Below the pieces are notes generated by a model that saw only the letters and a program-made list of their open reading frames with translations, ran no database searches and had not been told where the DNA came from. A stretch of 64,000 nucleotides of DNA from PFJX01 sp964542455 (GTDB lineage Bacteria; Pseudomonadota; Gammaproteobacteria; Burkholderiales; Thiobacillaceae). Of this stretch, positions 50,320-59,986 are shown one piece after another. Position 1 is the first letter of the stretch; every line of letters begins with the position of its first letter. Where the stretch lies: contig CAZIUC010000009.1 in NCBI GenBank assembly GCA_964542455.1, forward strand, positions 51,566 to 115,565. Reading direction: 5' to 3'. The position numbers and the translations under genes are program-made.

Positions 50320-51066
50320 ATGAGAATCCTGACCCCGACACTACTCGCCAGCATCGCCATAACCAGTCTGGCCCGGGCCGGCGATCCGGACCCGATCGCC
50401 CACATCGAGGCCGCCCTCAAGGCCGCCTATCCCGCCACGGCCTTCCGGGACATCCGCCCGACCCCATTGCCCGGCATCTACGAGGTCAGCATGGGCCGCA
50501 ACCTGGCCTATGTGGGTAGCGATGGGCGGTATTTTCTGTTCGGCCACCTCTATGACATGCGGGAGCAGCGCGACCTGACGGCGGACCGCCTGGAGGCGGC
50601 CAGGCGCATCGACTTCGCCAGCCTGCCCCTGGCGGACGCCATCACCACGGTGCGCGGCAACGGTGCACGTGTGCTGGCCGTGTTCTCCGATCCGGACTGC
50701 CCCTACTGCCGCAAGTTGGAGCAGGAGCTGACGAAGCTCGACAACGTCACCGTCCACACCTTCCTCTATCCCCTGGTGGAACTCCATCCCGAAGCGCGCC
50801 AGCGCGCCATCGCCGTCTGGTGCGCGCCGGATCGGGCCGCCGCCTGGCAGGCCATGATGGTGAACGGCAAGGCGCCGCCTGCCGCCGAGTGCGCGCATCC
50901 CGTCGACCGGAACATCGCGCTGGCCCGCAAGCTGGGCGTGGAGGGCACGCCCGCCCTGTTCGATGTCCGGGGCCGGCATCTGTCTGGGGCGGCCCCGGCA
51001 CAGCGCATCGAGGCCTTCCTTGCGGAGGGTGACCAGAAACCATCCGCTGAAGGGACGCAGCCATGA
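50320..51066 (+). CDS. DsbC-like thiol-disulphide isomerase of the transfer operon
   Basis: A protein of 248 residues with a signal peptide (after SLARA) and a DsbC-type N-terminal domain. The thioredoxin fold carries CPYC in FSDPDCPYCRKLEQEL (about residues 126-130) and the cis-Pro in GVEGTPALFD. It fixes disulphides in the Cys-rich TraN/TraU proteins. DsbC is in the same slot in SXT/R391. Confidence 0.9.
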   Translation: MRILTPTLLASIAITSLARAGDPDPIAHIEAALKAAYPATAFRDIRPTPLPGIYEVSMGRNLAYVGSDGRYFLFGHLYDMREQRDLTADRLEAARRIDFASLPLADAITTVRGNGARVLAVFSDPDCPYCRKLEQELTKLDNVTVHTFLYPLVELHPEARQRAIAVWCAPDRAAAWQAMMVNGKAPPAAECAHPVDRNIALARKLGVEGTPALFDVRGRHLSGAAPAQRIEAFLAEGDQKPSAEGTQP

Positions 51067-51653
51067 GACGGGCCGTCCTCATACTGCTTCCCGCCCTGTC
51101 AGCCTGCGCCAACATGGCCGGACTCGACGGCAAGAGCGAATTCGCCTGCAAGGCGCCGGATGGCGTGGTCTGCACTTCCGTTTCGGGGGTATACACCAAC
51201 ACCCTGGCCGGGACGCTGCCGGCCCAGCTGGCTGACCACCCACAAGGCGTGGCGCCCGAATCGGCCACCGAGATCCAGCAGAAGGGTCCGGCTGATACCC
51301 CCAGGCCTTACGGTGCGACGCCCCCTGCCGGCACTGCGCCGGCCACCGGCACACCACTGTTGTCTCCGCCCCGGGTGCTGCGCCTCTGGCTCGCCCCCTG
51401 GGTGGACGAGGACGGTGATCTGCATGACCAGGCCTACCTCTATGTGATGTGGCACCGGGGCGAGTGGCAGCTCGGGCATACGGAAGCGGTGATACGACGG
51501 CAATTCGGTCCCATCGAGGCACCTCTGGCCGCACCGGCCGCTACCCAGCCTGCGGACCCTGCGACTCAGCGGGAAACCACCCGCCAGGACGCCCGAGAAA
51601 CGGTGCTGGAATCAGCACGGTCATCCCGTCAGGCAGAGGACGATGAGCGCTGA
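51063..51653 (+). CDS. traV: TraV, outer-membrane T4SS lipoprotein
   Basis: A protein of 196 residues with lipobox LSAC near residue 15. The conserved N-terminal pattern of TraV (FACKAPDGVVCTSVSGVYTNTLAG) with two Cys is clear. The C-terminus is Pro/Ala/Thr-rich and less conserved. VirB7 analogue. Confidence 0.87.
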   Translation: MRRAVLILLPALSACANMAGLDGKSEFACKAPDGVVCTSVSGVYTNTLAGTLPAQLADHPQGVAPESATEIQQKGPADTPRPYGATPPAGTAPATGTPLLSPPRVLRLWLAPWVDEDGDLHDQAYLYVMWHRGEWQLGHTEAVIRRQFGPIEAPLAAPAATQPADPATQRETTRQDARETVLESARSSRQAEDDER

Positions 51654-54219
51654 CGCCCTCGCTTCGTTGCGCAATCTCTGGCGGCCGGCGCGGACCGATT
51701 TCACCGATTCGGCCTACCTGCCCTCGACCCTGGTAGAGCCCTCGCCCATGCCCGTCTTCGACCGGCTGGCCGACTGGCTACCCTATTCCGGCTGGCTGCC
51801 GGAGGAGCGACTCTTCCTGCTGGAACGTCCCCCGGGGGCGCGCCGCAACGGCCAGGACCCGGCGGAGGCGGTGGGCTTCGTGCTGGCTTTGAACCCCCAG
51901 ACCGGCGCCGACGCGCGCATGGCGGCGCTGCTCAAGTCCATCTTCAACGGACTGCCTACCGGGGCGAGCCTGCAATTCCATCTCCTGGGCACGCCGGATA
52001 TCCACGCCTTCCTCGACAGGTACCGGGGACTGCGCACGGTCGGCGGTCTCCACACCGAGGCCGCCAGGCGCCGGGCCGACCATCTGGCCCGAGCGGCGAT
52101 CCATCCACCTTTCCCGGGCCTGCCCTGGATGCCGCGCCACTTCCTGGCCGCCCTGTCGGTGACCCTGCCCGCAGAGGGCATGGCCGACCGGGAGGCCCAG
52201 GAGAGCGCACAGACCCTGCGCGAGGCCCTGGCCACGGTCCTGAAGGGGGCCTACCTGTTCGCTGGGGAGTGGGGGCCGGACGAACTGATCGCCTGGTGCG
52301 CCCAGGTGCTGAACGCCAACCGGCTCCTGAAGGGCGAGGCCCAGTGCCTGGCCTATGACGACGGACGCCTGATCCGCGACCAGATCCTGGCCCTGGACAC
52401 CCTCACCCGGGTCACCCGGGACGGCCTGGTGGTGGGCAGCCCCGCCGACAGCGCCGAGGCGGTGGTGCGCTGCCTGTCGGTGCGCAACTATCCCAAGGCC
52501 ATGGAGCTAGCCGCCATGGGGGGACTGATCGGCGACTTCATCCAGGGCGCCCAAGCCTATTCCTGCCCCTTCCTCATCACCCTGGGGCTGCGCATCCCGG
52601 ACTTCGAGTCCACCCGTTCCTTCGCCACCCTGAAGTCGGCCCGGGCCACCCAGGCGGCCCAGAGCAAGCTGGCCGCCTTCATGCCGGACTGGCAGGAGCA
52701 GAAGCTGGACTGGGACACGGCCATGGCCGCTTATTCCGAGGCGGGATCCCTGGTGTATCTGTATCACCAGATGACCCTGTTCTCCCTGCCGGCTCACGCC
52801 GCCAGGGATGAACTGGCGGCGAGGGGAGTGTGGCGCGGCCTGGGCTTCGACCTGCAATCCGACACCTACATCAACCTGCAAAGCCTGATGCTGGGCCTGC
52901 CCATGGCCTATACGCCCTCGCTCCAGCGGGAGGCGAAACGGGCGGGGCGGGAGAGCCTGAAGACCTCGGCCAACGCCATCCACCTCGCCCCGATCATCGG
53001 CGAATGGGCGGGTCTGGGGGAGCCGGTGATCGCCCTCTTCGGCCGGCGCGGCCAGGCCCTGGGGGTGGACCTGTTCGCCAACCCCTCAGGCAATTTCAAC
53101 GCCTGCGTGGTGGGCACCTCGGGGTCGGGCAAGTCGGTGTTCATGAACGAGCTGGCCCTGGGCTACCTGGGCACCGGCGCCCGGGTCTGGGTGATAGACG
53201 CAGGGCGTTCCTACGAGAACCTGTGCCGGCGCCTGGGCGGCCAGTACCTGGAGTTCACCCCACAGTCCGACCTGTCTCTGAATCCCTTCTCCCTGGTCAC
53301 GGACCTGGACGAGGACATGGAGATGTTGAAGCCGGTCATCGCCCAGATGATCTCCCCCCAGGAGCCCCTGCCCCAGTACGAGATGTCCCAGCTGGACATC
53401 GCCATCCGTCAGGTCTGGTACCAGGCGCAAGGCCAGTGCCGGTTGCCCACCCTGACGGAACTGGCGGAACACCTGAAGACCGCCTGCAAGGACGACGAGG
53501 GCAAGTGCGACGTACGGGTACGCAACATGGGCATCCAGCTCTTCCCCTACACCCAGGACGGCGCCCATGGCCGCTGGTTCGAGGGGCCGGCCAATGTGCG
53601 CTTCGATGCCGACCTGGTGGTGCTGGAACTGGACGAGCTGGTGGCGAAGAAGGACCTGCAAGGGGTGATCCTGCTCCTGCTCATGTACCTCATCACCAAC
53701 GAGATCACCCTCAACCGGGCCGACGGGCGCAGGAAGCTGGTGATCATCGACGAGGCCTGGAGCCTGATGATGGGCACCAGCGGCGGCTTCATCGAGGCGG
53801 GTTACCGGCGAGCACGCAAGTACAACGGCGCCTTCGTCACCGGCACCCAGGGCGTGGACGACTACTACCGCAACGAGGCGGCCACGGCGGCGCTGAACAA
53901 CGCCGACTGGATGTTCATGCTGCGCCAGAAGCCGGAATCCCTGCTGGCCCTGGAGAAGAACAACCGCCTGGCGGTGAGCGCGGGCATGCGCAACCTGCTG
54001 GAGACCCTGCATACCGAGGCGGGAGCCTATTCCGAGGTCTTCGTGCACTGCCCGGTGGGACATGGCATCGGCCGGCTGGTGCTGGACCCCTATTCCCTGC
54101 TGCTGGCCTCCACCCGGGCCGAAGACTTCAACGCCATCCGGGAGAAGACCGGCGCCGGGCTCACCGTGGACCAGGCCATCCGGGCGGTGCTGAAGGAACG
54201 GGGGCTCGACCATGGCTGA
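51643..54219 (+). CDS. traC: TraC, VirB4-type T4SS ATPase
   Basis: A protein of 858 residues. The N-terminal TraC domain (F-pilus assembly) is followed by an ATPase core with Walker A GTSGSGKSVFMNE (about 492) and Walker B VIIDEAWSLM (about 700), then the RARKYNGAF-type and QKPESLLALEK conserved blocks. It powers pilus assembly and substrate export at the inner membrane. Confidence 0.94.
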   Translation: MSADALASLRNLWRPARTDFTDSAYLPSTLVEPSPMPVFDRLADWLPYSGWLPEERLFLLERPPGARRNGQDPAEAVGFVLALNPQTGADARMAALLKSIFNGLPTGASLQFHLLGTPDIHAFLDRYRGLRTVGGLHTEAARRRADHLARAAIHPPFPGLPWMPRHFLAALSVTLPAEGMADREAQESAQTLREALATVLKGAYLFAGEWGPDELIAWCAQVLNANRLLKGEAQCLAYDDGRLIRDQILALDTLTRVTRDGLVVGSPADSAEAVVRCLSVRNYPKAMELAAMGGLIGDFIQGAQAYSCPFLITLGLRIPDFESTRSFATLKSARATQAAQSKLAAFMPDWQEQKLDWDTAMAAYSEAGSLVYLYHQMTLFSLPAHAARDELAARGVWRGLGFDLQSDTYINLQSLMLGLPMAYTPSLQREAKRAGRESLKTSANAIHLAPIIGEWAGLGEPVIALFGRRGQALGVDLFANPSGNFNACVVGTSGSGKSVFMNELALGYLGTGARVWVIDAGRSYENLCRRLGGQYLEFTPQSDLSLNPFSLVTDLDEDMEMLKPVIAQMISPQEPLPQYEMSQLDIAIRQVWYQAQGQCRLPTLTELAEHLKTACKDDEGKCDVRVRNMGIQLFPYTQDGAHGRWFEGPANVRFDADLVVLELDELVAKKDLQGVILLLLMYLITNEITLNRADGRRKLVIIDEAWSLMMGTSGGFIEAGYRRARKYNGAFVTGTQGVDDYYRNEAATAALNNADWMFMLRQKPESLLALEKNNRLAVSAGMRNLLETLHTEAGAYSEVFVHCPVGHGIGRLVLDPYSLLLASTRAEDFNAIREKTGAGLTVDQAIRAVLKERGLDHG

Positions 54220-54619
54220 GTACAAGGCGATGGTCCAGGAAACCGGAACGGATGGGCCTCCGTCCGGAGACGGGAACCCGGGCATCGGCTGGGGACTGGC
54301 CACTGCCCTGTCCTTCACCGTCAGTGCCGCGCTCATCACCGGCTATCACTTCCTCCTGCCGCCCCCGGCGCCCAGCTTCGGCCGGGTGGACCTGGCCAGC
54401 GTGGTGGCGGAAACCCAGCGCGGTTTCGCCGATCGGGTGGCCAAGGGGGAAACCCAGGCGGCCCTGGACGAAGCCACCCGCGCCGGACAAGGCCTGAACC
54501 AGGCGGTACAACGCCTGGCCCGGGAATGCGCTTGCGCCATTCTGGTGGCGGATGCGGTGGTGGCCGGCGCCGAGGACCTCACCCCACGGTTGCGGGAGCT
54601 CATCCATGCCCCGGATTGA
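54212..54619 (+). CDS. trbI: TrbI-like F-type transfer protein
   Basis: A protein of 135 residues with one N-terminal membrane segment (LATALSFTVSAALITGYHFLL) and a helical periplasmic part (DLASVVAETQRGFADRV...ECACAILVADAVV). It matches F-type TrbI (TIGR02744-like) in size, topology and place between traC and the traF peptidase. Confidence 0.8.
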   Translation: MAEYKAMVQETGTDGPPSGDGNPGIGWGLATALSFTVSAALITGYHFLLPPPAPSFGRVDLASVVAETQRGFADRVAKGETQAALDEATRAGQGLNQAVQRLARECACAILVADAVVAGAEDLTPRLRELIHAPD

Positions 54620-55166
54620 CCGCCTGATCCGCGCCCTGCGGCCCAGGGTGGGCCTGAAGGCGTATGCCGGCCTGGTTTGGGCCGCGATCCGGTGCCATCC
54701 CCTGGCCTGGGGCACCTTCGCCATCATTGCCTGTGCCGGCTTCGTTTTCAGCCATTTCTACTGGCTGCGCTTCACCCTCACCGAAAGCATGCCCTGGCAC
54801 CTGGTGTTGGTGGAGAAGGCTCTACCGGCACCGGGCAGCCTGAAACGGGGCGATCTGGTGGCCTGGCGCTGGCCGGGTGGGCTCATCTACCCGGAGGGGG
54901 CGGTGTTCCTGAAGGTGGTGAAGGGCCTGCCGGGGGACCGGGTGAGCGTCGTCGGCCGGGACTTCTTCGTCCACGGCGAGTACGTGGGCCGGGCCAAGCC
55001 CGTGTCCCGGCTGGGGCAGGTGCTGGTGGCCAACCAGCCCGGCGTGGTGCCGGCGGGGCATTACTACCTGTACGCCCCCCACCGGGATTCCCTGGACTCG
55101 CGCTACGCGGCCACGGGCTACGTGGCCCATGAACGCATCCTGGGCAGGGCCTATGGGCTATTCTGA
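54606..55166 (+). CDS. TraF-type signal peptidase (S26)
   Basis: A protein of 186 residues. One membrane segment (GTFAIIACAGFVFSHFYWL) precedes the catalytic Ser61 in ESMPWHLVL, Lys103 in VFLKVVKGLPGD, and RDSLDSRYA, the S26 peptidase motifs. It processes the pilin or another exported transfer protein. Overlaps neighbours. Confidence 0.87.
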   Translation: MPRIDRLIRALRPRVGLKAYAGLVWAAIRCHPLAWGTFAIIACAGFVFSHFYWLRFTLTESMPWHLVLVEKALPAPGSLKRGDLVAWRWPGGLIYPEGAVFLKVVKGLPGDRVSVVGRDFFVHGEYVGRAKPVSRLGQVLVANQPGVVPAGHYYLYAPHRDSLDSRYAATGYVAHERILGRAYGLF

Positions 55167-55794
55167 GCAACGGTTTCCGATCCGGGCGGTGGCACTGACC
55201 CTACTGCTCGCCGCGCCCGTTCACGCCCTGGACCTGGGCCGGGTCGGTCCGGTCTGGCCGGTGGCCGAGCCGGATCTGCTGGCCCTGATCCAATCCCGGC
55301 TCCAGGAGAAGCAGGCCAGCGGCGAGCTGGCCCGGATCCAGCGGGACTTCGATGCGCGCGCCCGCCGGACCCTGGAATCGCCGGCACCGGTGGCGGGGCT
55401 GGCCCGCACCCGGACGCCGCGCAGTTTCCTGTTCGACCCCACGGTCACCGCGCCGGACACGGTGCGGGACCACGAGGGCCGGGTGCTGGTGGCGGCCGGC
55501 ACCCGGGTCAATCCCCTGGACTACGTCTCCCTGTCCCAACCCCTCATCTTCTTCGACGCCCGAGACCAGGATCAGACCAGGACAGCCCTGGCCCTGCGCC
55601 AGCGCCACCGGGGCCGGGCGCACCTGATCCTCACCGGCGGCAGCTTCATCGACTTCATGCAGCGCCACGACCTGCGGGTGTATTACGACCAGCAAGGCCT
55701 GCTGGTGCGCCGTCTGGGCATCCGCCAGGTACCGGCCCTAGTCACCCAGGAGGGCCGGATGCTGCGCATCGACGAGCTGAAGGTGGGCACATGA
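55153..55794 (+). CDS. traW: TraW, pilus assembly protein
   Basis: A protein of 213 residues with a signal peptide (ends HALDLG) and the conserved TraW core (GRVGPVWPVAEPDLLALIQSRL...FLFDPTVTAPDTVRDHEGRVLVAAGTRVNPLDYVSLSQPLIFFDARD). The C-terminal thioredoxin-like part includes VRRLGIRQVPALVTQEG. It acts with TraU and TrbC in pilus assembly. The ATG at 55153 is inside the peptidase gene end. Confidence 0.9.
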   Translation: MGYSEQRFPIRAVALTLLLAAPVHALDLGRVGPVWPVAEPDLLALIQSRLQEKQASGELARIQRDFDARARRTLESPAPVAGLARTRTPRSFLFDPTVTAPDTVRDHEGRVLVAAGTRVNPLDYVSLSQPLIFFDARDQDQTRTALALRQRHRGRAHLILTGGSFIDFMQRHDLRVYYDQQGLLVRRLGIRQVPALVTQEGRMLRIDELKVGT

Positions 55795-56831
55795 TGGCCA
55801 GGCTTGGGTGGCTTCGCCTGATGACCGGTCTGCTGGCGGCCTGCATGCTGGTCCTGCCCGCCTGGGCCGACCCCACCTGTCCGGGCAAGTTCCCCAACCC
55901 CATCACGGACATCTGCTGGTCCTGCATGCTGCCCCTGACCCTGGGGAGCGCGACGCTGTTCTCCATGGACCAGGAAGACAACGGGTCCAACTCCGGCGAC
56001 GCCATCTGCGGCTGCGCCAACCCGCCCCGCATCGGCATCTCCATCGGTTTCTGGGAGCCGGTGCGCATCGCCGAGGTGGTACGCCATCCCTACTGTTTTC
56101 CCAGCCTGGGCGGCCTGTCCCTGGACCTGGGCATCCACGCCCCGGCCCACGGGCGCGGCAAGGGCACCCACGACTCGCACGGCTCCAGCTTCTACCAGGC
56201 CCACTGGTACACCTTTCCGGTGCTCACCCTGCTGGAGGTGCTGCTGGAATCCGACTGCCTGGAGCAGGGCGGCTTCGACATCGCCTACATCACCGAGGTG
56301 GACCCGCTCTGGAACGAGTCGGAGCTCACCTTCATTCTCAACCCGGACGTGGCCCTGTTCGCCAATCCCGCCGCCCAGGCGGTGTGCGCCGCCGACTGCG
56401 TGGCGGCCACGGCAGGCTTCCCCCTGTCCGAGCTGTACTGGTGCGCGGGCTGCCAGGGCTCCATGTACCCCCTCAACGGCAACGTGGCGGCCCATATCGG
56501 TGGCGTGCAGGCCTCCACCCTCATCGCCCAGCGCATGACCGCCAAGATGCACCGGGAATTACTGGTCTGGGGCGCATCCGGGGACCGGGGCCAGTGCGGC
56601 TACTACCCCCAGCCGCTCATGGACAAGCGCAACTACAAGATGACCATGCTCCATCCCGTGCCCCAGACCGGGAAGATCGACGGCAGGTGCTGCCAGCCCT
56701 ACGGGCGGACCACGGCGATCTGGGGGGCGGGGAAGGAATTTCCCTACCGGGGCGAGGACTTCGCCTATCTGATTTACCGAAAGAGGAACTGCTGTGCGTC
56801 GGTGTTCTCTCCTGCCAGCCTGGCTCCTTAG
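55791..56831 (+). CDS. traU: TraU, mating-pair and pilus assembly protein
   Basis: A protein of 346 residues. Signal peptide; the Cys-rich TraU core starts CPGKFPNPITDICWSCMLPLTLG and continues with DAICGCANPPRIGISIGFWEPVRIAEVV and YWCAGCQGSMYP. Many Cys need the DsbC-like neighbour. Required for DNA transfer in F-type systems. Overlaps trbC by 38 bp. Confidence 0.93.
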   Translation: MMARLGWLRLMTGLLAACMLVLPAWADPTCPGKFPNPITDICWSCMLPLTLGSATLFSMDQEDNGSNSGDAICGCANPPRIGISIGFWEPVRIAEVVRHPYCFPSLGGLSLDLGIHAPAHGRGKGTHDSHGSSFYQAHWYTFPVLTLLEVLLESDCLEQGGFDIAYITEVDPLWNESELTFILNPDVALFANPAAQAVCAADCVAATAGFPLSELYWCAGCQGSMYPLNGNVAAHIGGVQASTLIAQRMTAKMHRELLVWGASGDRGQCGYYPQPLMDKRNYKMTMLHPVPQTGKIDGRCCQPYGRTTAIWGAGKEFPYRGEDFAYLIYRKRNCCASVFSPASLAP

Positions 56832-57468
56832 CCTGGCCGCCTGGGGGGCGCCCCCGAGTCTGCCGGATGAGGCGGCGCTCCGGGCCGAGATGGCCCGCCA
56901 GAAGACGCGCGGCGAGCTGCTCATGCGCCGGGCCGAGGAGAGCTACCGCGCGGACCCTGGCCGGCCGGTGCAGTCCGCATCGCAGGTGGTGATGCCCACC
57001 GCGGGGGCCGATCCCCTGGCACTGGCGGAACGCTACCGGCAGGCGCAAGGCACAAATGGCAAGGCGGAGACGGGGCCGGACCTGCTGGTATTCGTCTCCT
57101 TCGCTATGCCTCGGGCCAGTCTGGAGCGCCTGGCGGCGGACGCGGCCAGGGTGGATGCGGTGCTGGTCTTCCGCGGACCGAAGGACGGCTCGTTGCGCAA
57201 GACCCTTGCTGCCTTCGAGCCCCTGGCGAGACGGGGTGCAAAGGCCACCATCGACCCCGAGGCCTTCACCCGCCACCGGATCGAGGCGGTGCCGGTGTAC
57301 CTGCTGGGTTCCGCTGGCGGCTGCGATGACACCATATCCTGCACGGACGGCCTGCGCGTCACCGGCGACGCGGGACTGGATTTCGTCTTGGAGCGCATGG
57401 CCCGAACGGACCATCCCCTCGCGGGGGTGGCGGAGGCACGCCTGGCACGATTGAGGGGGAAGCCATGA
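56794..57468 (+). CDS. trbC: TrbC, F-type pilus assembly protein
   Basis: A protein of 224 residues with a signal peptide and the TrbC domain (LLVFVSFAMPRASLERLAADAARVDAVLVFRG, then IEAVPVYLL and the Cys pair GGCDDTISC). Its order after traU and before traN fits F and SXT. It starts well inside traU. Confidence 0.9.
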   Translation: MRRCSLLPAWLLSLAAWGAPPSLPDEAALRAEMARQKTRGELLMRRAEESYRADPGRPVQSASQVVMPTAGADPLALAERYRQAQGTNGKAETGPDLLVFVSFAMPRASLERLAADAARVDAVLVFRGPKDGSLRKTLAAFEPLARRGAKATIDPEAFTRHRIEAVPVYLLGSAGGCDDTISCTDGLRVTGDAGLDFVLERMARTDHPLAGVAEARLARLRGKP

Positions 57469-58718
57469 GGGCAGGATTTCTCCTCTGGGCTCTGCTGCTC
57501 CCCGTCCCTCACGCCTGGGCGGACATGACCCCGGCCCAGGCCTTCGATGCGGGCAGGACCTTCGGTCAGTCGCCCCAGGGTGCCGCTACGGTGAAGGGGG
57601 CCATCAGCGGCACCAATGCGGCGGCCGATGTTCCCCATCACGACACCGTCAACGCCAATTCCACCTATTACAGCGGTGGCGACGGCGACCCCCGCACGCC
57701 CGGCGGCAACCGGGTCACGGAATGCGCGACCGCCACCTACGCCGACCCGAAACAGCAGGTGGAATGCGACGCCATCAATGACCTGGCCAATAACCGGGCG
57801 TCCCGGCCGCCTCTGGCCATCGTCCCGGCCGATCCCATCCTGGTGAAGGGCGCAACGGTAAAGGCGGACCCCGCCGCGGTGGCCGGGGCCTTCGGCGGCG
57901 CCTACGGGGCATGCAAGACCACCACCGTCACCCGGCCCGCCACCTACGAGGAGGAGATATGCAACGAGTTCAAGACCCTGGGTGAGGAGGTCTGCCAGAA
58001 AGTGCTCACGGTTTCGGTGACCGAGTCGTCCAGTTGTGTGACCGGTACTGACGTGGCAACCTATATGCCAGGGATCGGATATTGCTCAAAAGCAAGCGGC
58101 CCGGACTGGTGGTATGGGCCGGGGGCTTTGAAGATCAGGTGTGACTCATTCGACCAGACCAAGCTGTATATCGCCGCGGAGACTCTGGTCAGAGAGGGCT
58201 CGTATGGAGCCTCGGGTTGTGGACCCGGGGTCAGACCCAAGCTCGATTTGCTGCCCTACCGGGCCGTCAGCACCTATCGCGCCAATTGGGAGGAGATCTT
58301 CGGCGACTACGGCGCCGGTGTCTGGAGTCATCTCTATATCCGGGGAGGCTGCCAGTCCGGCCAAATCGACTGCACCCTGGAAGTGGTGGCCTCCACCAAG
58401 AAACTGGCCGCCATCACGACCTGTCCGTCTGGCCAGATCACCCGCCGGGATGCCGAGGCTTATGGCTGTACGCTTTTCCAGGATGGTTGCTACACGCTTC
58501 CCTATTGGTGGTCCTGTCCAACCTATGTCGGACCTGCCACCAACGCCCAGATGCTTTGCGACGATGGAGGTTGGTCGGACAACGGCCCCGTGGGCTGGCT
58601 GAACTGTGAGGCCATCACCCCCAGCACCACGCTGAAATTCCAGCGGCAGCACACCACTTATGCCACATCCGACGCCTGGTCCGATGGCTGTGTCACGCTG
58701 GAGGCAAGGACGAAATGA
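57465..58718 (+). CDS. TraN, N-terminal half encoded as a separate protein
   Basis: A protein of 417 residues with a signal peptide (VPHAWA). Residues 1 to about 190 follow the TraN start (TPAQAFDAGRTFGQSPQGAA, DPKQQVECDAINDLANNR, CKTTTVTRPATYEEEICNEFKTLGEEVC). The rest is a Cys/Trp/Tyr-rich part (WWYGPGALKIRCDSF, LYIRGGCQSGQIDCTLEV). Its stop overlaps the next gene, which holds the C-terminal TraN domain with its own signal peptide. TraN is the outer-membrane mating-pair stabilisation adhesin. Confidence 0.8.
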   Translation: MRAGFLLWALLLPVPHAWADMTPAQAFDAGRTFGQSPQGAATVKGAISGTNAAADVPHHDTVNANSTYYSGGDGDPRTPGGNRVTECATATYADPKQQVECDAINDLANNRASRPPLAIVPADPILVKGATVKADPAAVAGAFGGAYGACKTTTVTRPATYEEEICNEFKTLGEEVCQKVLTVSVTESSSCVTGTDVATYMPGIGYCSKASGPDWWYGPGALKIRCDSFDQTKLYIAAETLVREGSYGASGCGPGVRPKLDLLPYRAVSTYRANWEEIFGDYGAGVWSHLYIRGGCQSGQIDCTLEVVASTKKLAAITTCPSGQITRRDAEAYGCTLFQDGCYTLPYWWSCPTYVGPATNAQMLCDDGGWSDNGPVGWLNCEAITPSTTLKFQRQHTTYATSDAWSDGCVTLEARTK

Positions 58719-59986
58719 GCCGGATCGCGGTTGTGCTCAGGCTCGTACTGATGTTTCTGCTACCGGTTTGCCTGGCTGTCACGGTTCAGGCCAGCGAGTG
58801 TGAACAGCTCTCCGAAGTTTGTCTGGATGGACCATCCACCAAGACCATCTCAGGCTATCCGGTCCATCAGGACTGCTGGAAATACGAGGCCCGTTACACC
58901 TGCCTGTCCGGTGCCCTGGATACCAGCGAGTGCGACGCACTGCGCGACCGGGGCTGCGGTCAGATTTCCTCGAAGTGCGTCACCAATTCGGACACCGGCT
59001 GCTCCTACTACGAGAACCGCTTCCAGTGCGTGGTGACCACGGCAGAGACCTCGACCGTGGCCGATTGCGGTACCCAGACCTTCTGCCTGGATGGCAACTG
59101 TTTCGATGCCGGCCATGCCAACGATGCCGACTTCGCCCAGGTGGTGGCCTCCATGGAGGCCCTGCGGGAAGCCGGGATGTACCTCGATGAAGACAGCCTC
59201 ACCCTGTTCAACGGCCGCGCCGGGAAGTGTTCCCACAAATTGTTCGGCCTGGTGAACTGCTGCAAGGCCAAATCCGGCGGCGCCCCGACCAACTCCCAGG
59301 CCTTCAAGGCGGTGACCGAGGCCGCCGGCATGGGCTACGACTACGCCCGCTCCACCTACATGTACGACGCTTTGTTCAACAGCGACGCGGCGGACTGGGT
59401 AATGAAGGGGCTCTATGGCGCCGACGCGGGCCTGTCGACCAATCCCAGTTTCAGTTACTACGGCTTCACCGGCACCTTCAATGCCGCCTCCCTGTCCTCC
59501 TCGGCAATCACCCTGCTCGATACCGGCGACTTCGTGGTGGCCTTTGACCCGGTGAGTTTCGCCGTGGGCATCGCCATCCAGTTCGTCCTGGATGCCCTGC
59601 TCTCATGTGACGAGTCCGACCAGATGGTGGCCATGCGCAAGAGCAACCGGCTGTGCCACTACCTGGGCAGTTATTGCTCCAGCAAATTCCTGGGGGCTTG
59701 TGTGACCAAGAAGGAAAGCTACTGCTGTTTCAATTCCCGGCTGGCCAAGATCATCAGTGAACAAGGTCGCGGCCAGATCGGCAAGAGCTGGGGCGGCGCC
59801 AAGTCGCCCGATTGCTCGGGCTTCACCCCGGAGCAGTTGCAGTCGCTGGACTTCGGCCAGATGGACCTGACCGAGTTCTATGCCGAAATCCAGGCCACGT
59901 CCCTAGATACCTCCGCCATCAGTACCGCGATCCAGAACCGGATCGTCAGCGATCCCACCCGGGGCTATTACCCGGCCAATCCATGA
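58715..59986 (+). CDS. TraN, C-terminal half encoded as a separate protein
   Basis: A protein of 423 residues with its own signal peptide (ends VTVQAS). The C-terminal TraN signature is present: KCSHKLFGLVNCCKAKSGG, CHYLGSYCSSKFLGACVTKKESYCCFNSRLAKIISEQGRGQIGKSWGG. In F and SXT these are part of one polypeptide; here two proteins are exported apart and must meet at the outer membrane. The ATGA overlap with the first half shows a stable arrangement, not a sequencing frameshift. Confidence 0.82.
   Translation: MSRIAVVLRLVLMFLLPVCLAVTVQASECEQLSEVCLDGPSTKTISGYPVHQDCWKYEARYTCLSGALDTSECDALRDRGCGQISSKCVTNSDTGCSYYENRFQCVVTTAETSTVADCGTQTFCLDGNCFDAGHANDADFAQVVASMEALREAGMYLDEDSLTLFNGRAGKCSHKLFGLVNCCKAKSGGAPTNSQAFKAVTEAAGMGYDYARSTYMYDALFNSDAADWVMKGLYGADAGLSTNPSFSYYGFTGTFNAASLSSSAITLLDTGDFVVAFDPVSFAVGIAIQFVLDALLSCDESDQMVAMRKSNRLCHYLGSYCSSKFLGACVTKKESYCCFNSRLAKIISEQGRGQIGKSWGGAKSPDCSGFTPEQLQSLDFGQMDLTEFYAEIQATSLDTSAISTAIQNRIVSDPTRGYYPANP

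Noticed and set aside
53086..54339. 417-codon minus-strand frame
   Set aside because: Antisense to traC, whose motifs are intact; no recognisable protein.
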